The notes: a model not told the origin generated them from the sequence alone. A stretch of 64,000 bases of DNA from Vibrio maritimus (GCA_003263775.1 JYJJ01000079.1:186001-250000); one strand, 5' to 3'. Numbered from the stretch's first letter, positions 28,761-38,963 are shown. Translations and numbers: made by a program.

Positions 28761-28917
28761 ACTAAACACAATCCTAGCTCACTAAACGCAAAAAACCAGA
28801 AAATGTTTATGATTTTATCATTGCACAGCTCAAAAGAACGTTCTATAGTCAATTTTGTTTAATATTTAATAACATTGCATTTACATTAAGTGGTATCGGT
28901 GTTTAGTGGTGTTTAGT
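28761..28917. promoter_or_regulatory. Cluster of GTTTAGT operator-like repeats between divergent genes
   Basis: Two adjacent direct repeats GGTGTTTAGT lie at 28898-28907 and 28908-28917. Reverse copies ACTAAACAC (28761-28769) and CACTAAACGC (28780-28789) lie close to the regulator gene. The four copies therefore flank both divergent promoters, in opposite orientation. The most likely binder is the PuuR-like protein encoded next to them. The repeats are plain to see; the assignment is inferred. Confidence 0.65.
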
Positions 28918-28991
28918 AAAAGAAACAATCATTCATTCAACTATAAACAGTTCAACTAAGATCAGTTCAACTATGACCGTTGGGGTGCACT

Positions 28992-30350
28992 ATGCATGGG
29001 ACGAACAATAAAAGCATGGATTCGCTAGCAAGCGAACAATCAACCAATATGGACGCTTTTTGGATGCCTTTTACGGCAAACTCGCAGTTCAAAGCGTCAC
29101 CGCGAATGTTGGTATCCGCAGAGGGGATGTATTACACCTCAGAAGATAAAAGAAAGATCCTTGATGGTACTGCTGGACTTTGGTGTTGTAACGCAGGGCA
29201 TGGCCGACATGAGATCAGTGAGGCTGTGGCAAGCCAAATTCATAATTTGGACTTTGCACCTACGTTTCAAATGGGGCACCCGCTGCCGTTTCAATTTGCA
29301 GAACAACTGGCAGAGATTGCCCCGTCTGGCTTGAACCGAGTGTTTTTTACCAACTCAGGCTCGGAGTCCGTCGATACTGCTTTGAAAATTGCGCTCGCTT
29401 ATCAGCGTGCGATTGGGCAAGGCACCAGAACTCGCTTGATTGGCCGAGAGCGTGGTTACCATGGCGTGGGGTTTGGTGGCATCTCGTGGGGGCATCGTTA
29501 ATAATCGCAAAGCGTTTGGTAGCTTACTTACTGGCGTTGACCACTTGCCGCATACATTAAGTATCGAGAACAGCGCTTTTAGTCATGGTTTGCCTGATTA
29601 CGATCCGGGCTGGGCGGAGAGTCTCAATAATATCGTTACCTTGCATGATGCAAGCAATATTGCTGCAGTGATCGTAGAGCCGATTGCAGCTCCACAGGGG
29701 TTATTCTACCGCCGAAAGGTTATCTAAAGCGCCTACGCGAAATCTGTACCCAACATGGCATTTTGCTCATTTTTGACGAAGTGATCACCGGCTTTGGCCG
29801 TATTGGTAGCCCATTCGCTGCTCAAGAGTTTGATGTTAAGCCAGACATTATTACCACGGCTAAAGGGCTGACCAACGGCGCTATCCCAATGGGTGCGGTA
29901 TTTGTCAGCGATGAGATTTATCAAGCAATGGTTGCTCCTGAGAGCCAAGCGATTGAACTGTTCCATGGTTACACCTATTCAGGTCACCCAGTGGCAGCGG
30001 CGGCGGGTTTGGCAACGCTGGATATTTACAGAAATGAGAACCTGTATACCCGTGCTTCGGATCTAGCGGATTACTGGCAGCAAGCGGTGCATAGCTTGAA
30101 GGGCTTACCACACGTCAAAGACCTACGAAATTACGGCTTAATCGCGGGCATTGAGCTAGAAGGTATTGCAGGTAAACCAGGCTCCCGTGCTTATCAAGTG
30201 TTTACCAAGTGCTTTGAGAAAGGTGCCTTAATTCGAGTCACGGGGGATATTATCGCGTTGTCACCACCTCTTATTATCGAAAAACAGCATATTGATGATC
30301 TGTTTACGCTCATTGCCGATGTTCTACAAAATATTGAATACAAGGAATAA
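28992..30350 (+). CDS. Omega-amino acid (beta-alanine):pyruvate aminotransferase (frame broken twice)
   Basis: A class III PLP aminotransferase like beta-alanine:pyruvate transaminase. Motifs are LDGTAGLWCCNAGHGRHEIS, FFTNSGSESVDTALKIALAY, LLIFDEVITGFGRIG and the Lys motif ITTAKGLTNGAIPMGA. Near 29486-29492 two G appear lost (ISVGGIVNNRKAF is expected) and near 29689 another G (AGSTGVILPPKGYLKR expected); both lie in G runs. The repaired protein is about 454 residues. It converts beta-alanine to malonate semialdehyde if the name is right, and the next gene would use that product. The start codon, ATG 28992, is tentative. Confidence 0.85.
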
Positions 30351-30355
30351 AACTT

Positions 30356-31851
30356 ATGTCAGTTTTGGTATCAAACTTTATTAATGGCGAGATTGTTGAA
30401 AGTAACAGCCAGCGAAGCGCCGATTTGTTTAATCCTGCTAATGGTGAGCTAAGAGGCAGGTTCAGCTTTCTAGCGCAGAAGAAGCCTTGGCGGCCGTCGA
30501 GGTTGCCAAAAAAGCACAAGTTGATTGGCAAGCCACTCCGCCACTGCAGCGTGCTCGCGTCATGTTTCGCTTTAAAGCTCTATTGGAAGAAAACGCCGAT
30601 GAGCTGGCAACATTGATTTCGACCGAGCACGGCAAGGTTCATAGCGATGCGCTGGGCGAACTGACTCGCGGTTTGGAAGTGGTCGAGTTTGCTTGTGGTA
30701 TTCCACACCTACTTAAAGGCGAGCACTCGCTAAATGTTGGACGTGAAATCGATAGCTACTCCATGATGCAGCCGGTAGGTGTGTGTGTAGGGATAACGCC
30801 GTTTAACTTCCCGGTGATGGTACCGCTGTGGATGATCCCTGTGTCTCTCGCTTGCGGTAATAGCTTTATTCTTAAGCCTTCAGAAAAAGATCCGAGTGCT
30901 TCGCTAATGCTTGCAAAACTGCTGAAAGAAGCAGGACTGCCAGATGGCGTATTCAATGTCGTTCAAGGAGACAAAGAAGTCGTTGATGCGCTACTCGAAG
31001 CGCCTGACGTGGCGGCAGTGAGCTTCGTTGGCTCGACGCCAATAGCGGAAGCAATTTACTCAAAAGGCAGTGCTAATGGCAAGCGCGTACAGGCACTTGG
31101 CGGTGCAAAAAACCATCTAGTTGTTATGCCAGACGCCGATCTTGAGGGCGCAACGAACGCGATTATGGGCGCGGCCTATGGCGCGGCGGGCGAGCGCTGT
31201 ATGGCAATTTCGGTAGCGGTCGCAGTGGGTGATGAAGCGGCGGATAAGTTGGTTGCAGCTCTAAAAGAAAAAGTGCAAGCACTGCGAGTCGGTCCTGGGC
31301 TTGGCGTTTCTCCAGAGAACGAAATGGGGCCATTGGTCAGTGAGCCACACATGAATAAGGTTCGTGAGTACATTCAAACGGGTGTTGATCAAGGCGCGAC
31401 ACTGGTCGTCGATGGCCGAGATATCGATACGGGTGCTCCAGGTTATTTCGTAGGTGGTACGCTATTTGATAACGTTACCGCAGATATGACCATCTACAAC
31501 GAAGAAATCTTTGGTCCAGTACTCTCTGTGGTGCGAGCGAAGGATTATCAACACGCTCTAGAGCTTATTAATGAGCATGAGTTTGGTAATGGCACAGCGA
31601 TCTTTACCCGTGATGGTGATACAGCTCGTGATTTTGCTGAAAAAGTTGAAATCGGAATGGTGGGTGTAAATGTGCCTATTCCAGTCCCAATGGCGTTCCA
31701 CAGCTTTGGTGGCTGGAAACGTTCTATTTTTGGCCCACTGAATGTGCATGGCAATGATGGTGTTCGCTTCTATACTCGTATGAAGACAGTGACAGCACGA
31801 TGGCCAAAAGGGCAACGTGAAAGTGAATTTGTAATGCCAACAATGAAGTAG
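30356..31851 (+). CDS. mmsA: Malonate/methylmalonate-semialdehyde dehydrogenase (frame broken once)
   Basis: A CoA-dependent aldehyde dehydrogenase of the MmsA type, which converts malonate semialdehyde to acetyl-CoA. The MmsA-specific residues are visible: GVCVGITPFNFPVMVPLWMI, RVQALGGAKNHLVVMPDADL (no general-base Glu, as usual in this family) and the Cys motif YGAAGERCMAISVAV. One C is missing near 30457 (ELRGQVQLSSAEEALAAVE restored). The full length is about 499 residues. It starts 5 bases after the aminotransferase stop. Confidence 0.9.
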
Positions 31852-31858
31852 GTGATGA

Positions 31859-32596
31859 ATGAAGATAGGGATTATTACTTGTGGTCATGTAGATCCACCG
31901 TTATCCGATTATGGTCAATACGCTGACATGATTGAGGGCTCGTTGGTCGAGATCAATCGTGACTTTACGTTTCAAGACTACGATGCCACCAAAGGTGTGT
32001 TACCAGCGCTGGATGAATGTCACGGCTTTGTCATTACTGGCAGTGTGCATAACGCATATGATAATCACCCGTGGATACTCATGCTGGTGGATTGGGTTGT
32101 ACGTTGCGAAGCGCAGCGTAAGCCATTGGTGGGTATATGCTTTGGTCATCAACTGATCGCGAGAGCACTAGGCGGGAAGGTGCAAAAGTCCGATAAAGGT
32201 TGGGGGCTAGGAAGCTATGAAGTGCAGATGCAGGCGCAAAAGAAGTGGATGAGTCTGTCGGTAGACAGTGCAAGACTTCTAGTCAGCCATCAAGATCAAG
32301 TAACGATTGTTCCTAAAGCGCTTACGGTGATTGCAGGCAATGAGTTTTGTCCTAACTTCATGTTGGTAAAAGATAATCATATCTTCACGGTTCAAGGGCA
32401 CCCGGAGTTTAGTGTGCCCTTTACTCAGAAGCTGGTGGAAAAACGTCAGCAGCTGATCACGCCGGAGCACTATCAACGAGCGTTCGTTGATTTGGCTCAG
32501 CCACAAGATTCAGCACTTATTTTGCACTGGATCGATAACTTCTTTGTTATGGCACAACAAGGGAAAAGTGCAGAGCGAATGCAACAAGCGGTCTGA
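31859..32596 (+). CDS. Class I glutamine amidotransferase-like hydrolase
   Basis: A 245-residue GMP-synthase-like amidotransferase domain protein. The nucleophile elbow is VGICFGHQLIARALGG with Cys at residue 94, and the His-Glu pair is in TVQGHPEFSV. It lies 7 bases after mmsA, so it belongs to the polyamine/beta-alanine operon. E. coli PuuD, a different class of gamma-glutamyl hydrolase, frees GABA from gamma-glutamyl-GABA. No PuuD-like gene is in this window, so this enzyme may do that job. That role is inferred from context alone. Confidence 0.75.
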   Translation: MKIGIITCGHVDPPLSDYGQYADMIEGSLVEINRDFTFQDYDATKGVLPALDECHGFVITGSVHNAYDNHPWILMLVDWVVRCEAQRKPLVGICFGHQLIARALGGKVQKSDKGWGLGSYEVQMQAQKKWMSLSVDSARLLVSHQDQVTIVPKALTVIAGNEFCPNFMLVKDNHIFTVQGHPEFSVPFTQKLVEKRQQLITPEHYQRAFVDLAQPQDSALILHWIDNFFVMAQQGKSAERMQQAV

Positions 32597-32622
32597 TAAT
32601 TGTCTTGGGTATAACCATCTCC

Positions 32623-32671
32623 AATAGGCCTGGTGTTTTTCTTCTTTCTAATGAAGAAACATCAGGCCTAT
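32623..32671. terminator. Bidirectional terminator between convergent genes
   Basis: AATAGGCCTG with TTTTTCTTC on the left pairs with GAAGAAAC and CAGGCCTATT on the right around an 8-base loop, with one mismatch. It separates the amidotransferase (plus) from the LysR gene (minus) and overlaps the LysR stop codon by a few bases. Confidence 0.75.
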
Positions 32672-33614
32672 TTGTACATCAAGTGATAGTCAGGAATATA
32701 ACTTTCCCAGATAGCCGGCTCACCAATCGCCAGTTTTAGCTCGTTGATAAACTCCGAGACCAGAAGAGTTTGTTTTCTATGCGGATAGAGGGCGTAGATA
32801 CCTTTATCGAGAGTCGACAGAGTATGGTCAGTCAGTAGAGGAACTAACCCCAGCTCATCAATGGGCTTCTCCAGGTTGAACAAATCAATCACTGCGTAAC
32901 CCAAACCATCGCGCACAGCCGCAATTAGGGTGCGTACGTCACTGACTTTGTAGTTGCCTTGCATCTTAAACGAACGAAGCTCGCCGCCATTAGGTTCTGT
33001 ACTCATCTTAAAGGTATCCAGACAAACCGTGCCGTTGTTGTAAATAATGGCAGGCAAGTTAATCAGTGCTTCTGGTGTTGTGGGTTTGCCGTGAGTATCA
33101 ATAAACGAGTTCGACGCTATTACAGCAAAGTTAGAATTAGCAATTTTTCTGGCAATGAGGTTAGAGTCGTCCAATTTACCCATCCGAATCGCCACATCAT
33201 AGTGATCGGCAATGATGTCGGTACGACGGTCGTCTAAATGCAGTACAACTTGAACATTGGGGTATTTGCGCATAAATCGCGTTACTACAGGTTGAATGTA
33301 TTGCTGGCCGAGGAACATGGCAGAGACGATTCGAATGACGCCCTTAGGTTCAGATTGGTAGGAGTCCGCGATGTTCTTAATGTTATCGAGAGTATCAATG
33401 AGTTGATAGCTTCTGCCAAAATATCCTCTCCAGCAGAGGTCAGGGAAAACGAACGTGTTGAGCGATTGAGTAATTGAACACCTAGGTGTTGTTCGAGCTT
33501 CTTGACCTGCTTGGATAGTGAGGAGTTGTCCATATTGTTTAACGATGCGGCTTTGGCAAATGAGCCTTGTTGGACGACATCGACAAACAGTTTAAGTTGC
33601 TGAGTAATGGACAT
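32668..33614 (-). CDS. LysR-family transcriptional regulator (frame broken once)
   Basis: The helix-turn-helix is at the N-terminus (FVDVVQQGSFAKAASLNNMD, then NSSLSKQVKKLEQHLGVQLL) and the effector domain follows (VVTRFMRKYPNVQVVLHLDD; HYDVAIRMGKLDDSNLIARK), in the style of the CrgA/DsdC-like LysR group. A base is missing near 33408; the repair reads ILAEA-YQLIDTLDNIKNIAD. The repaired length is about 315 residues. It is convergent with the amidotransferase. The target is unknown; no divergent neighbour is present to suggest one. Confidence 0.82.
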
Positions 33615-33673
33615 GGATTTGCTGCCTTAACTAAATGATTCGTAGACATAATAGTTAAGGGGTATAAAGAATG

Positions 33674-33709
33674 AAAGGGCGTTTGATTTATCTAAATCAA
33701 ACGCCCTCC
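33674..33709 (-). terminator. Strong terminator after the phosphatase gene
   Basis: AGGGCGTTTGATTTA (33676-33690) and TAAATCAAACGCCCT (33693-33707) form a perfect 15-bp stem. On the minus strand it is followed by TTCATTC. It lies 10 bases after the phosphatase stop codon. Confidence 0.85.
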
Positions 33710-33718
33710 CAACGAACG

Positions 33719-35439
33719 CTAGTTATCGACGACCTCTTCGAGGATATTGCCGGTTGCACCGCTTGGCGCACTGATGTTCAAGTAGCTGAAAGCGTAGGCG
33801 CGATATCATAAGGCGTAACTGGGCGGCTAATGGTTTCAGCTTCCAGTTTGTTACCCGCAAAGATAACCGGAACATGAGTATCATATCGCCACGGCGAGCC
33901 ATGCGTTGATGCTATGGTGAGGCCGTCCATATCGTTGATGTAAGTACGTGAGCCAAACACCATGTACACATCGCCTGAGCGCAGTGGATGATAGTTGTTG
34001 CGAATCAATTGATTCACACGAGAGTCCGCCACGCGATTGTTGGCGATGTCTTCACTGGTCACTGCTGCGGCAACGCCCTTCACTTTCATCACTTCTTCTG
34101 CGATGAGCTTCTGAACGTCACTCAGTGATAGGTTTTTCTTCGCGATTAAGTCGTGATCTAGGTATATATATGGCTGTGCGTAAAGCTTAATGACCTCTTC
34201 ACCCAATCCAAATTCGCTTTTTAACTTGCCCATCAGCTCTTTGGTGAGTAGGGCATCTTTATTAAAGTAGAACGGCTGTCTAAACCCTAATGTATTTAGC
34301 GTTGGTGCTGCTTCTGGTACGCCATGGTCAGCAGAAAGTACGATTAGCGTATTGTCTAGCCCTACGGAATTGTCGATATGGCTGAACAGATCCGCTAGGG
34401 TTTTATCGAGCCTAATTAAATTATCTTCAGTCTCTAAACTTGAGGCACCATACAGATGCACCACATAGTCGTTAGAAGAGAAGCTGATGGCTAAAAAGTC
34501 GGTTGCGGAGCCAGTTCCCAGTTTCTCTTGCGCCATTAGGGTCTTAGCAAATTCTGCCGCAATCTCATCACCCGCAGGGCTAACAGTTAGCATGGTCGAG
34601 TAGTACTTGTATGACGCAGGTCCGTATGGGTGCGGGAAGGTTCGTGCAAAGCCACCAAGGTCGACTTTGTGGTCTTTAGCTCGCTCTTGCAAAGAGTAAC
34701 TTTCTTTAGGCAAGGAGAGTTCCCAACGTTGACCTGAGTAACGGTCAGGAATCGCTTTTTCATTCCAACGATTTAGCCATTGTGGGTTGCTGTCATAGTA
34801 ATAATTACTGGTGACGAACTCTGACTGTGCTTTTGAGAACCAGAAAGCTTTGCCGCCATGGCCCGCTAAAGATATCGCCCCGCGATCTTTGATGGACACA
34901 GAGAACACACGAGATTGACCATTGTTGGAGATAATCAGCTCATCACTAAAGGTGGTCGACAAAATAGGGTCTGGAGAGCGTCCATCCCCCGCGGCGGCTT
35001 TTTGAGTGGGGTCGATTTCCGTTGCTTTATCAACTCCGGCACCTGTGGCGAGCATTGCGTAGTTAGGATCCTCGACATTATAAACTAGTCGGTCAAGCGA
35101 GCGATCGAACCAGACGTTGCCCACCATCCCATGTACTGCTGGTGGCGCGCCCGTTGCTAGGGAGACGTGGCTACAATGGTTTCGGTATTGGCATGTTCAT
35201 AGTTGGCGTTTTTGTAATAGACGCTTCGTCCATTAGGTAACGAAAGCCACCTTGGCCAAAGTTGTGTTTGTAGCGCTCAATGAGATCGGCACGTAATCCA
35301 TCTACGGTGATCTGTACTACCAGTTTCGGCTGGTTATCCTCGGCGTGTGCAATGGTGGGCAGCAAAAGCCACCAGTGAGTGACGCTGTCACTAGTAGGGC
35401 GCGTGTCACACGGGAAGTTATATTGAGGGTATGTTTCAT
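33719..35439 (-). CDS. PafA-like alkaline phosphatase superfamily protein, secreted (frame broken four times)
   Basis: A periplasmic metal-dependent phosphatase of the PafA/nucleotide pyrophosphatase group. ATG 35439 (after AAGGA) starts a signal peptide. Four single bases are missing: an A in AAAA at 35364-35367, a C near 35224, a C near 35171 and an A near 33785. The repaired sequence reads LVVQITVDGLRADLIERY, NYEHANTETIVGHVSLATG (nucleophile Thr, no C/S-x-P-x-R sulfatase motif), VVHLYGASSLETEDNLIRLD, VLSADHGVPE and DIAPTLSAYLNI. The length is about 575 residues. It follows the SUMF1 lipoprotein by 20 bases. Confidence 0.82.
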
Positions 35440-35459
35440 AAAGGTTCCTTGCCAAGACG

Positions 35460-36269
35460 TTAATGATCTTTTGCCAGACGTAATCCCATGTCCGACATAA
35501 TTATAGATTGGCTTGCGAAATCACGACGGAAATTTTCTGATTCATCAGCGTCATAGGAGAAGCTTCCACCTCTAACGGATTTATGTGACAAGCCAGAATC
35601 TGAGTGTTTGGCATTGTTGGGATTATCGACAGGAGAAAAACGGTAAAAGCCGTCATCAAAGGCATCTTGAACGAATTCGCCGACGTTACCTGTCATGTCA
35701 TAGAGGCCAAGTTCGTTTGGTTGTTTAAGTCCTACAGGGTGAGCGCGATTGTTTGCGTTTCCGACATACCATGCGACGTCGTCAATGTTGTTAGAACCCG
35801 CATAGGTGTAGCCCTTAGACTCGTTTCCGCCTTTTGCGGCAAATTCCCATTCTGCTTCTGTAGGTAGGCGATAGTTTTCACCCGTCAGTTCGTTTAAACG
35901 CTCGACAAAGTAATTGGCCTGTTGCCAGCTTAGGTTATTTACAGGCACGTTAGGGTCGGCAAAAAAGCTCATCGATGAACCCATAACGGATTCAAATAGC
36001 TCTTGAGTGACTTCAAATTTGGAAATGTAGAAGCTGTTCACTTTTACAGTGTGAGCTGGGCGCTCTGATTTAGCGGCTTCTGGAGCATCGGAGCCCATCA
36101 CATACTCACCACCTTCGACTAGCACCATGTCTTGGTTGATTTTGAGGGCAATAGGGTGATCTGGCTTAGTTGCGCAGCCAGAAAGTAGGATAGGTAGCGC
36201 GATGATAGCGAAGACTACTAATAGTTTGGTCGCATTCCATGCCTGCTTTTCCTCTTTGTGATGGTTCAT
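35460..36269 (-). CDS. SUMF1/FGE-fold lipoprotein lacking the FGE catalytic cysteines
   Basis: A 269-residue lipoprotein: a hydrophobic signal ends in LLSGC, giving a lipid-bearing Cys at residue 32. The rest is a formylglycine-generating-enzyme fold (MVLVEGGEYVMGSDAPEAAK; VNNLSWQQANYFVERLNELT; YRLPTEAEWEFAAKGGNESK; YDMTGNVGEFVQDAFDD; VRGGSFSYDADESENFRRDF; MGLRLAKDH). Active FGEs carry cysteines just after RGGSF/W, and none is seen here, so it is probably not an oxidase. It may bind or present the phosphatase encoded next, or sense something in the periplasm. It is divergent from the radical-SAM gene. Confidence 0.8.
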   Translation of the reverse strand: MNHHKEEKQAWNATKLLVVFAIIALPILLSGCATKPDHPIALKINQDMVLVEGGEYVMGSDAPEAAKSERPAHTVKVNSFYISKFEVTQELFESVMGSSMSFFADPNVPVNNLSWQQANYFVERLNELTGENYRLPTEAEWEFAAKGGNESKGYTYAGSNNIDDVAWYVGNANNRAHPVGLKQPNELGLYDMTGNVGEFVQDAFDDGFYRFSPVDNPNNAKHSDSGLSHKSVRGGSFSYDADESENFRRDFASQSIIMSDMGLRLAKDH

Positions 36270-36408
36270 GTGCGTTGCTCTTGTCAGTCAAAAGTGTCCT
36301 TGAAATGTTAACCTCAGCGCACTTTCCTTTTGGTTATATGCACTATAACAATCACCACTCTGCACTTGGGATACACTGATCTCGTTATCCGATATAAGGT
36401 CTATTTCT

Positions 36409-37719
36409 ATGGTTTCTAGCGCGAACGCGACCACATCTTCAATGGCATCTTCTTCTAACGCCGAGTCACCGATGCAGCTAACTCAAGGACCACAATTTCA
36501 AGGAAGACCCTCTAAGCGAATGCACGTGATGGCAAAGCCAATTGGTGCCGTGTGTAATATCGACTGTAACTACTGCTACTATCTGAGCAAACAAGACTTG
36601 CTTGAATATAAGAAAGGCTGTTCACCAGAGATGGACGAAGCCATGCTTGAGCAGTACATCAAAAACTACATTCAAGGTCAGAACACCCCAGAGATCATTT
36701 TCTCTTGGCAGGGTGGTGAACCGACCATGCTTGGTCTGAGCTACTTCAAAAAAATCGTCGAACTACAGGCGAAGTACCAGCCACCAGGTGTGAAGATTTC
36801 CAACGACTTACAAACCAACGGCACCTTGTTAGATGACAAGTGGTGTGAATTTTTAGCTAAGCACAACTTCCTCGTCGGCTTAAGCATTGATGGACCACAA
36901 ATGCTGCACGATGCTTATCGCACCAACCGTGCCGGTCGTGGTACTCACAAGCAAGTCATGCAGGCAGTCGAGTTATTACATAAATACAAAGTGAGCTTTG
37001 CCACGTTAACTTGTGTGAATAATCTAACCAGCAAAAATCCTCTAGAGGTTTACCGCTTTTTGCGCGATGAAGTTCGTTCGCCACAAATGCAGTTCATTCC
37101 TATTGTTGAACAAAAGACGTTTCGTACCGATGCGCCTCAGGCAGGGCAATCGAGTGAGCAGTTAAGACAAGGCGATAAACGCCTTATTCCGGGTAATGCA
37201 AACTCTATTATGGAGCCTTGGTGTGTGTCGGATGAGGCTTGGGGTAATTTTCTTATCGCAGTTTTCGACGAATGGGTTCAGAAAGACATTGGCAAGGTGT
37301 TTGTTCAGTATTTTGAGGCTAGTGTTGAGACGTGGATGGGACGCAAAAATCCACTGTGCACTCTAGGGTCACTGTGTGGAAAAGGGTTGGCAATGGAGCC
37401 AAATGGAGATGTGTTTAGCTGTGACCACTATGTCTACCCAGAATACAAGATTGGCAATATTAATACCGATAGCCTAGAAAATATGGCTTACAGCAAAGGC
37501 CAGCAAGAGTTTGGTTTTGCAAAGTCTCGTACTTTGACGAGCCAATGTCAGCAATGTGACTACCAGTTCGCTTGTTACGGAGAGTGTCCAAAAAATCGCT
37601 TCATCAAAACTCGAAATGGAGAGCCTGGTTTGAACTATCTGTGTGCGGGATGGAAAAAGTTTTTCTCTCATGCAGACAAAGCGTTAGCTACATACTGCGA
37701 GCAACGGGAAATCCAGTAG
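36409..37719 (+). CDS. Anaerobic sulfatase-maturating enzyme-like radical SAM protein
   Basis: A 436-residue radical-SAM/SPASM protein. The iron-sulfur motif is AVCNIDCNYCYYLS (Cys 49, 53, 56), and the SPASM region carries further cysteines (CTLGSLCGKGLAMEPNGDVF; CQQCDYQFACYGECPKN; YLCAGWKKFF). Known members of this family convert a Cys or Ser in sulfatases to formylglycine without oxygen. No sulfatase with C/S-x-P-x-R is present in this window; the adjacent phosphatase uses Thr. The substrate is therefore unknown and may be encoded elsewhere. The gene is followed 146 bases later by a repeat protein. Confidence 0.88.
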   Translation: MVSSANATTSSMASSSNAESPMQLTQGPQFQGRPSKRMHVMAKPIGAVCNIDCNYCYYLSKQDLLEYKKGCSPEMDEAMLEQYIKNYIQGQNTPEIIFSWQGGEPTMLGLSYFKKIVELQAKYQPPGVKISNDLQTNGTLLDDKWCEFLAKHNFLVGLSIDGPQMLHDAYRTNRAGRGTHKQVMQAVELLHKYKVSFATLTCVNNLTSKNPLEVYRFLRDEVRSPQMQFIPIVEQKTFRTDAPQAGQSSEQLRQGDKRLIPGNANSIMEPWCVSDEAWGNFLIAVFDEWVQKDIGKVFVQYFEASVETWMGRKNPLCTLGSLCGKGLAMEPNGDVFSCDHYVYPEYKIGNINTDSLENMAYSKGQQEFGFAKSRTLTSQCQQCDYQFACYGECPKNRFIKTRNGEPGLNYLCAGWKKFFSHADKALATYCEQREIQ

Positions 37720-37865
37720 CCCATGGCAAATTTAGTGATCGAGCGGTCGCTGAGCAAAGAAAGATGGCCATGCAAAGTGTTGTGCACAGCGCCAATACGA
37801 CCAATGCAACCGGCTTTAATCCAAAGTTCTAACAAGCCACTAAGTATCCACTTTAGGAGCGAATC

Positions 37866-38891
37866 ATGAATATCAAACCTTTGGCGCTGGCAGGCCTGTT
37901 ACTGGCATCAATCAGCCATTACGCAATTGCAAATAATACCGCTATCGGAGAATCCAACGCACAGGCGGTGTCTTCTGAGCAAGAGTCTACCGAACAGCGC
38001 ATTCAACGATTGTCTTATGTTGCACAAAACCAAGCAGAAAGCGCAGAAGCGCGTGTCGATGCACTGCATGAACTCAGCCAATACCCGAATCAGAACGCCT
38101 TGGTGGCGGTTACACGTGCTTTGAAAGACAGTAATCCTGATGTGAGGGAAGCAGCAATAGTCGGTGCAAAACCTTATCAATTTGAGTATCGATGGAAGCT
38201 AGTATCCCCGTTGCTGTCTGATGGTGAAGAGTCGGTGCAAATAGCGGCGGCAATTAACTTATTGCCAGATTACTCGACCATGGCTGACGAACAGCAACAG
38301 GCGATTGATAAGATTTATCCTACAGTGACCGCATACCTTGAAAGACAATCAGGCAAGCGCAGTCAATTACTATTGGGTGACGTTTATCGTTGGCAATTGC
38401 AATGGGAGAAGGCAGAGCAGCAGTATCTTGCACTCATAGATGATCCGGAGTTGACGACACAAGCATCGCTTAGCTTATCTGATAACTATCGCGCTCAATC
38501 TAACGATAAACAGGCGTTAAATGTACTGAACCAAGCTATCGAACGTGACGATGCTTCAGCACAGCTTCAATATGCGAAAGCGCTGACTTTGGTTCGTATG
38601 GAGAATAAACCAGAAGCTGCGAGCGCAATAGAGAAGGCGACACAACTCGCGCCGGAGAACAGTTACTACTGGTATTTGAATGGGGTATTACAAGAGCCAT
38701 TAGATGTAGCAAAAGCGACTCAATCGTTCGAGCAAGCTTACTTGATCTCAGGTGCACCAGAGCAGCTTTATGCGGTGTGCGATATGTACGTTCGCCACAA
38801 CAACGCGAAAACAGAGGCATGTCTAGAAGAGTTAGGTAAGGTGGCACCGCCTTACGTGATTGAGCAATTAAAAGCGAAGCAAAATCTTTGA
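37866..38891 (+). CDS. Exported HEAT/TPR-repeat protein
   Basis: A 341-residue protein with a signal peptide (MNIKPLALAGLLLASISHYA, cleaved after AIA-N). The first part has HEAT-like repeats (ALHELSQYPNQNALVAVTRA; DSNPDVREAAIVGAKPYQFE), and the second part TPR-like helices (AEQQYLALIDDPELTTQASL; LNVLNQAIERDDASAQLQYA). Such proteins serve as scaffolds in the periplasm. It is likely part of the phosphatase/SUMF1/radical-SAM group by position. Its ligand is unknown. Confidence 0.72.
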   Translation: MNIKPLALAGLLLASISHYAIANNTAIGESNAQAVSSEQESTEQRIQRLSYVAQNQAESAEARVDALHELSQYPNQNALVAVTRALKDSNPDVREAAIVGAKPYQFEYRWKLVSPLLSDGEESVQIAAAINLLPDYSTMADEQQQAIDKIYPTVTAYLERQSGKRSQLLLGDVYRWQLQWEKAEQQYLALIDDPELTTQASLSLSDNYRAQSNDKQALNVLNQAIERDDASAQLQYAKALTLVRMENKPEAASAIEKATQLAPENSYYWYLNGVLQEPLDVAKATQSFEQAYLISGAPEQLYAVCDMYVRHNNAKTEACLEELGKVAPPYVIEQLKAKQNL

Positions 38892-38963
38892 GCAATTTCT
38901 CAGCTATATGTAACAAAATAAAAAATTCACCACAAAAGAGTTGGATAGCATACTGAATACAGG

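Noticed and set aside
33719..35439. Sulfatase
   Set aside because: The nucleophile region reads NTETIVGH with no C/S-x-P-x-R motif, which fits PafA-type phosphatases rather than sulfatases, despite the maturase next door.
35460..36269. Active formylglycine-generating enzyme
   Set aside because: The cysteines expected after RGGSF are absent, and the only cysteine I see is the lipidation site, so only the fold is claimed.
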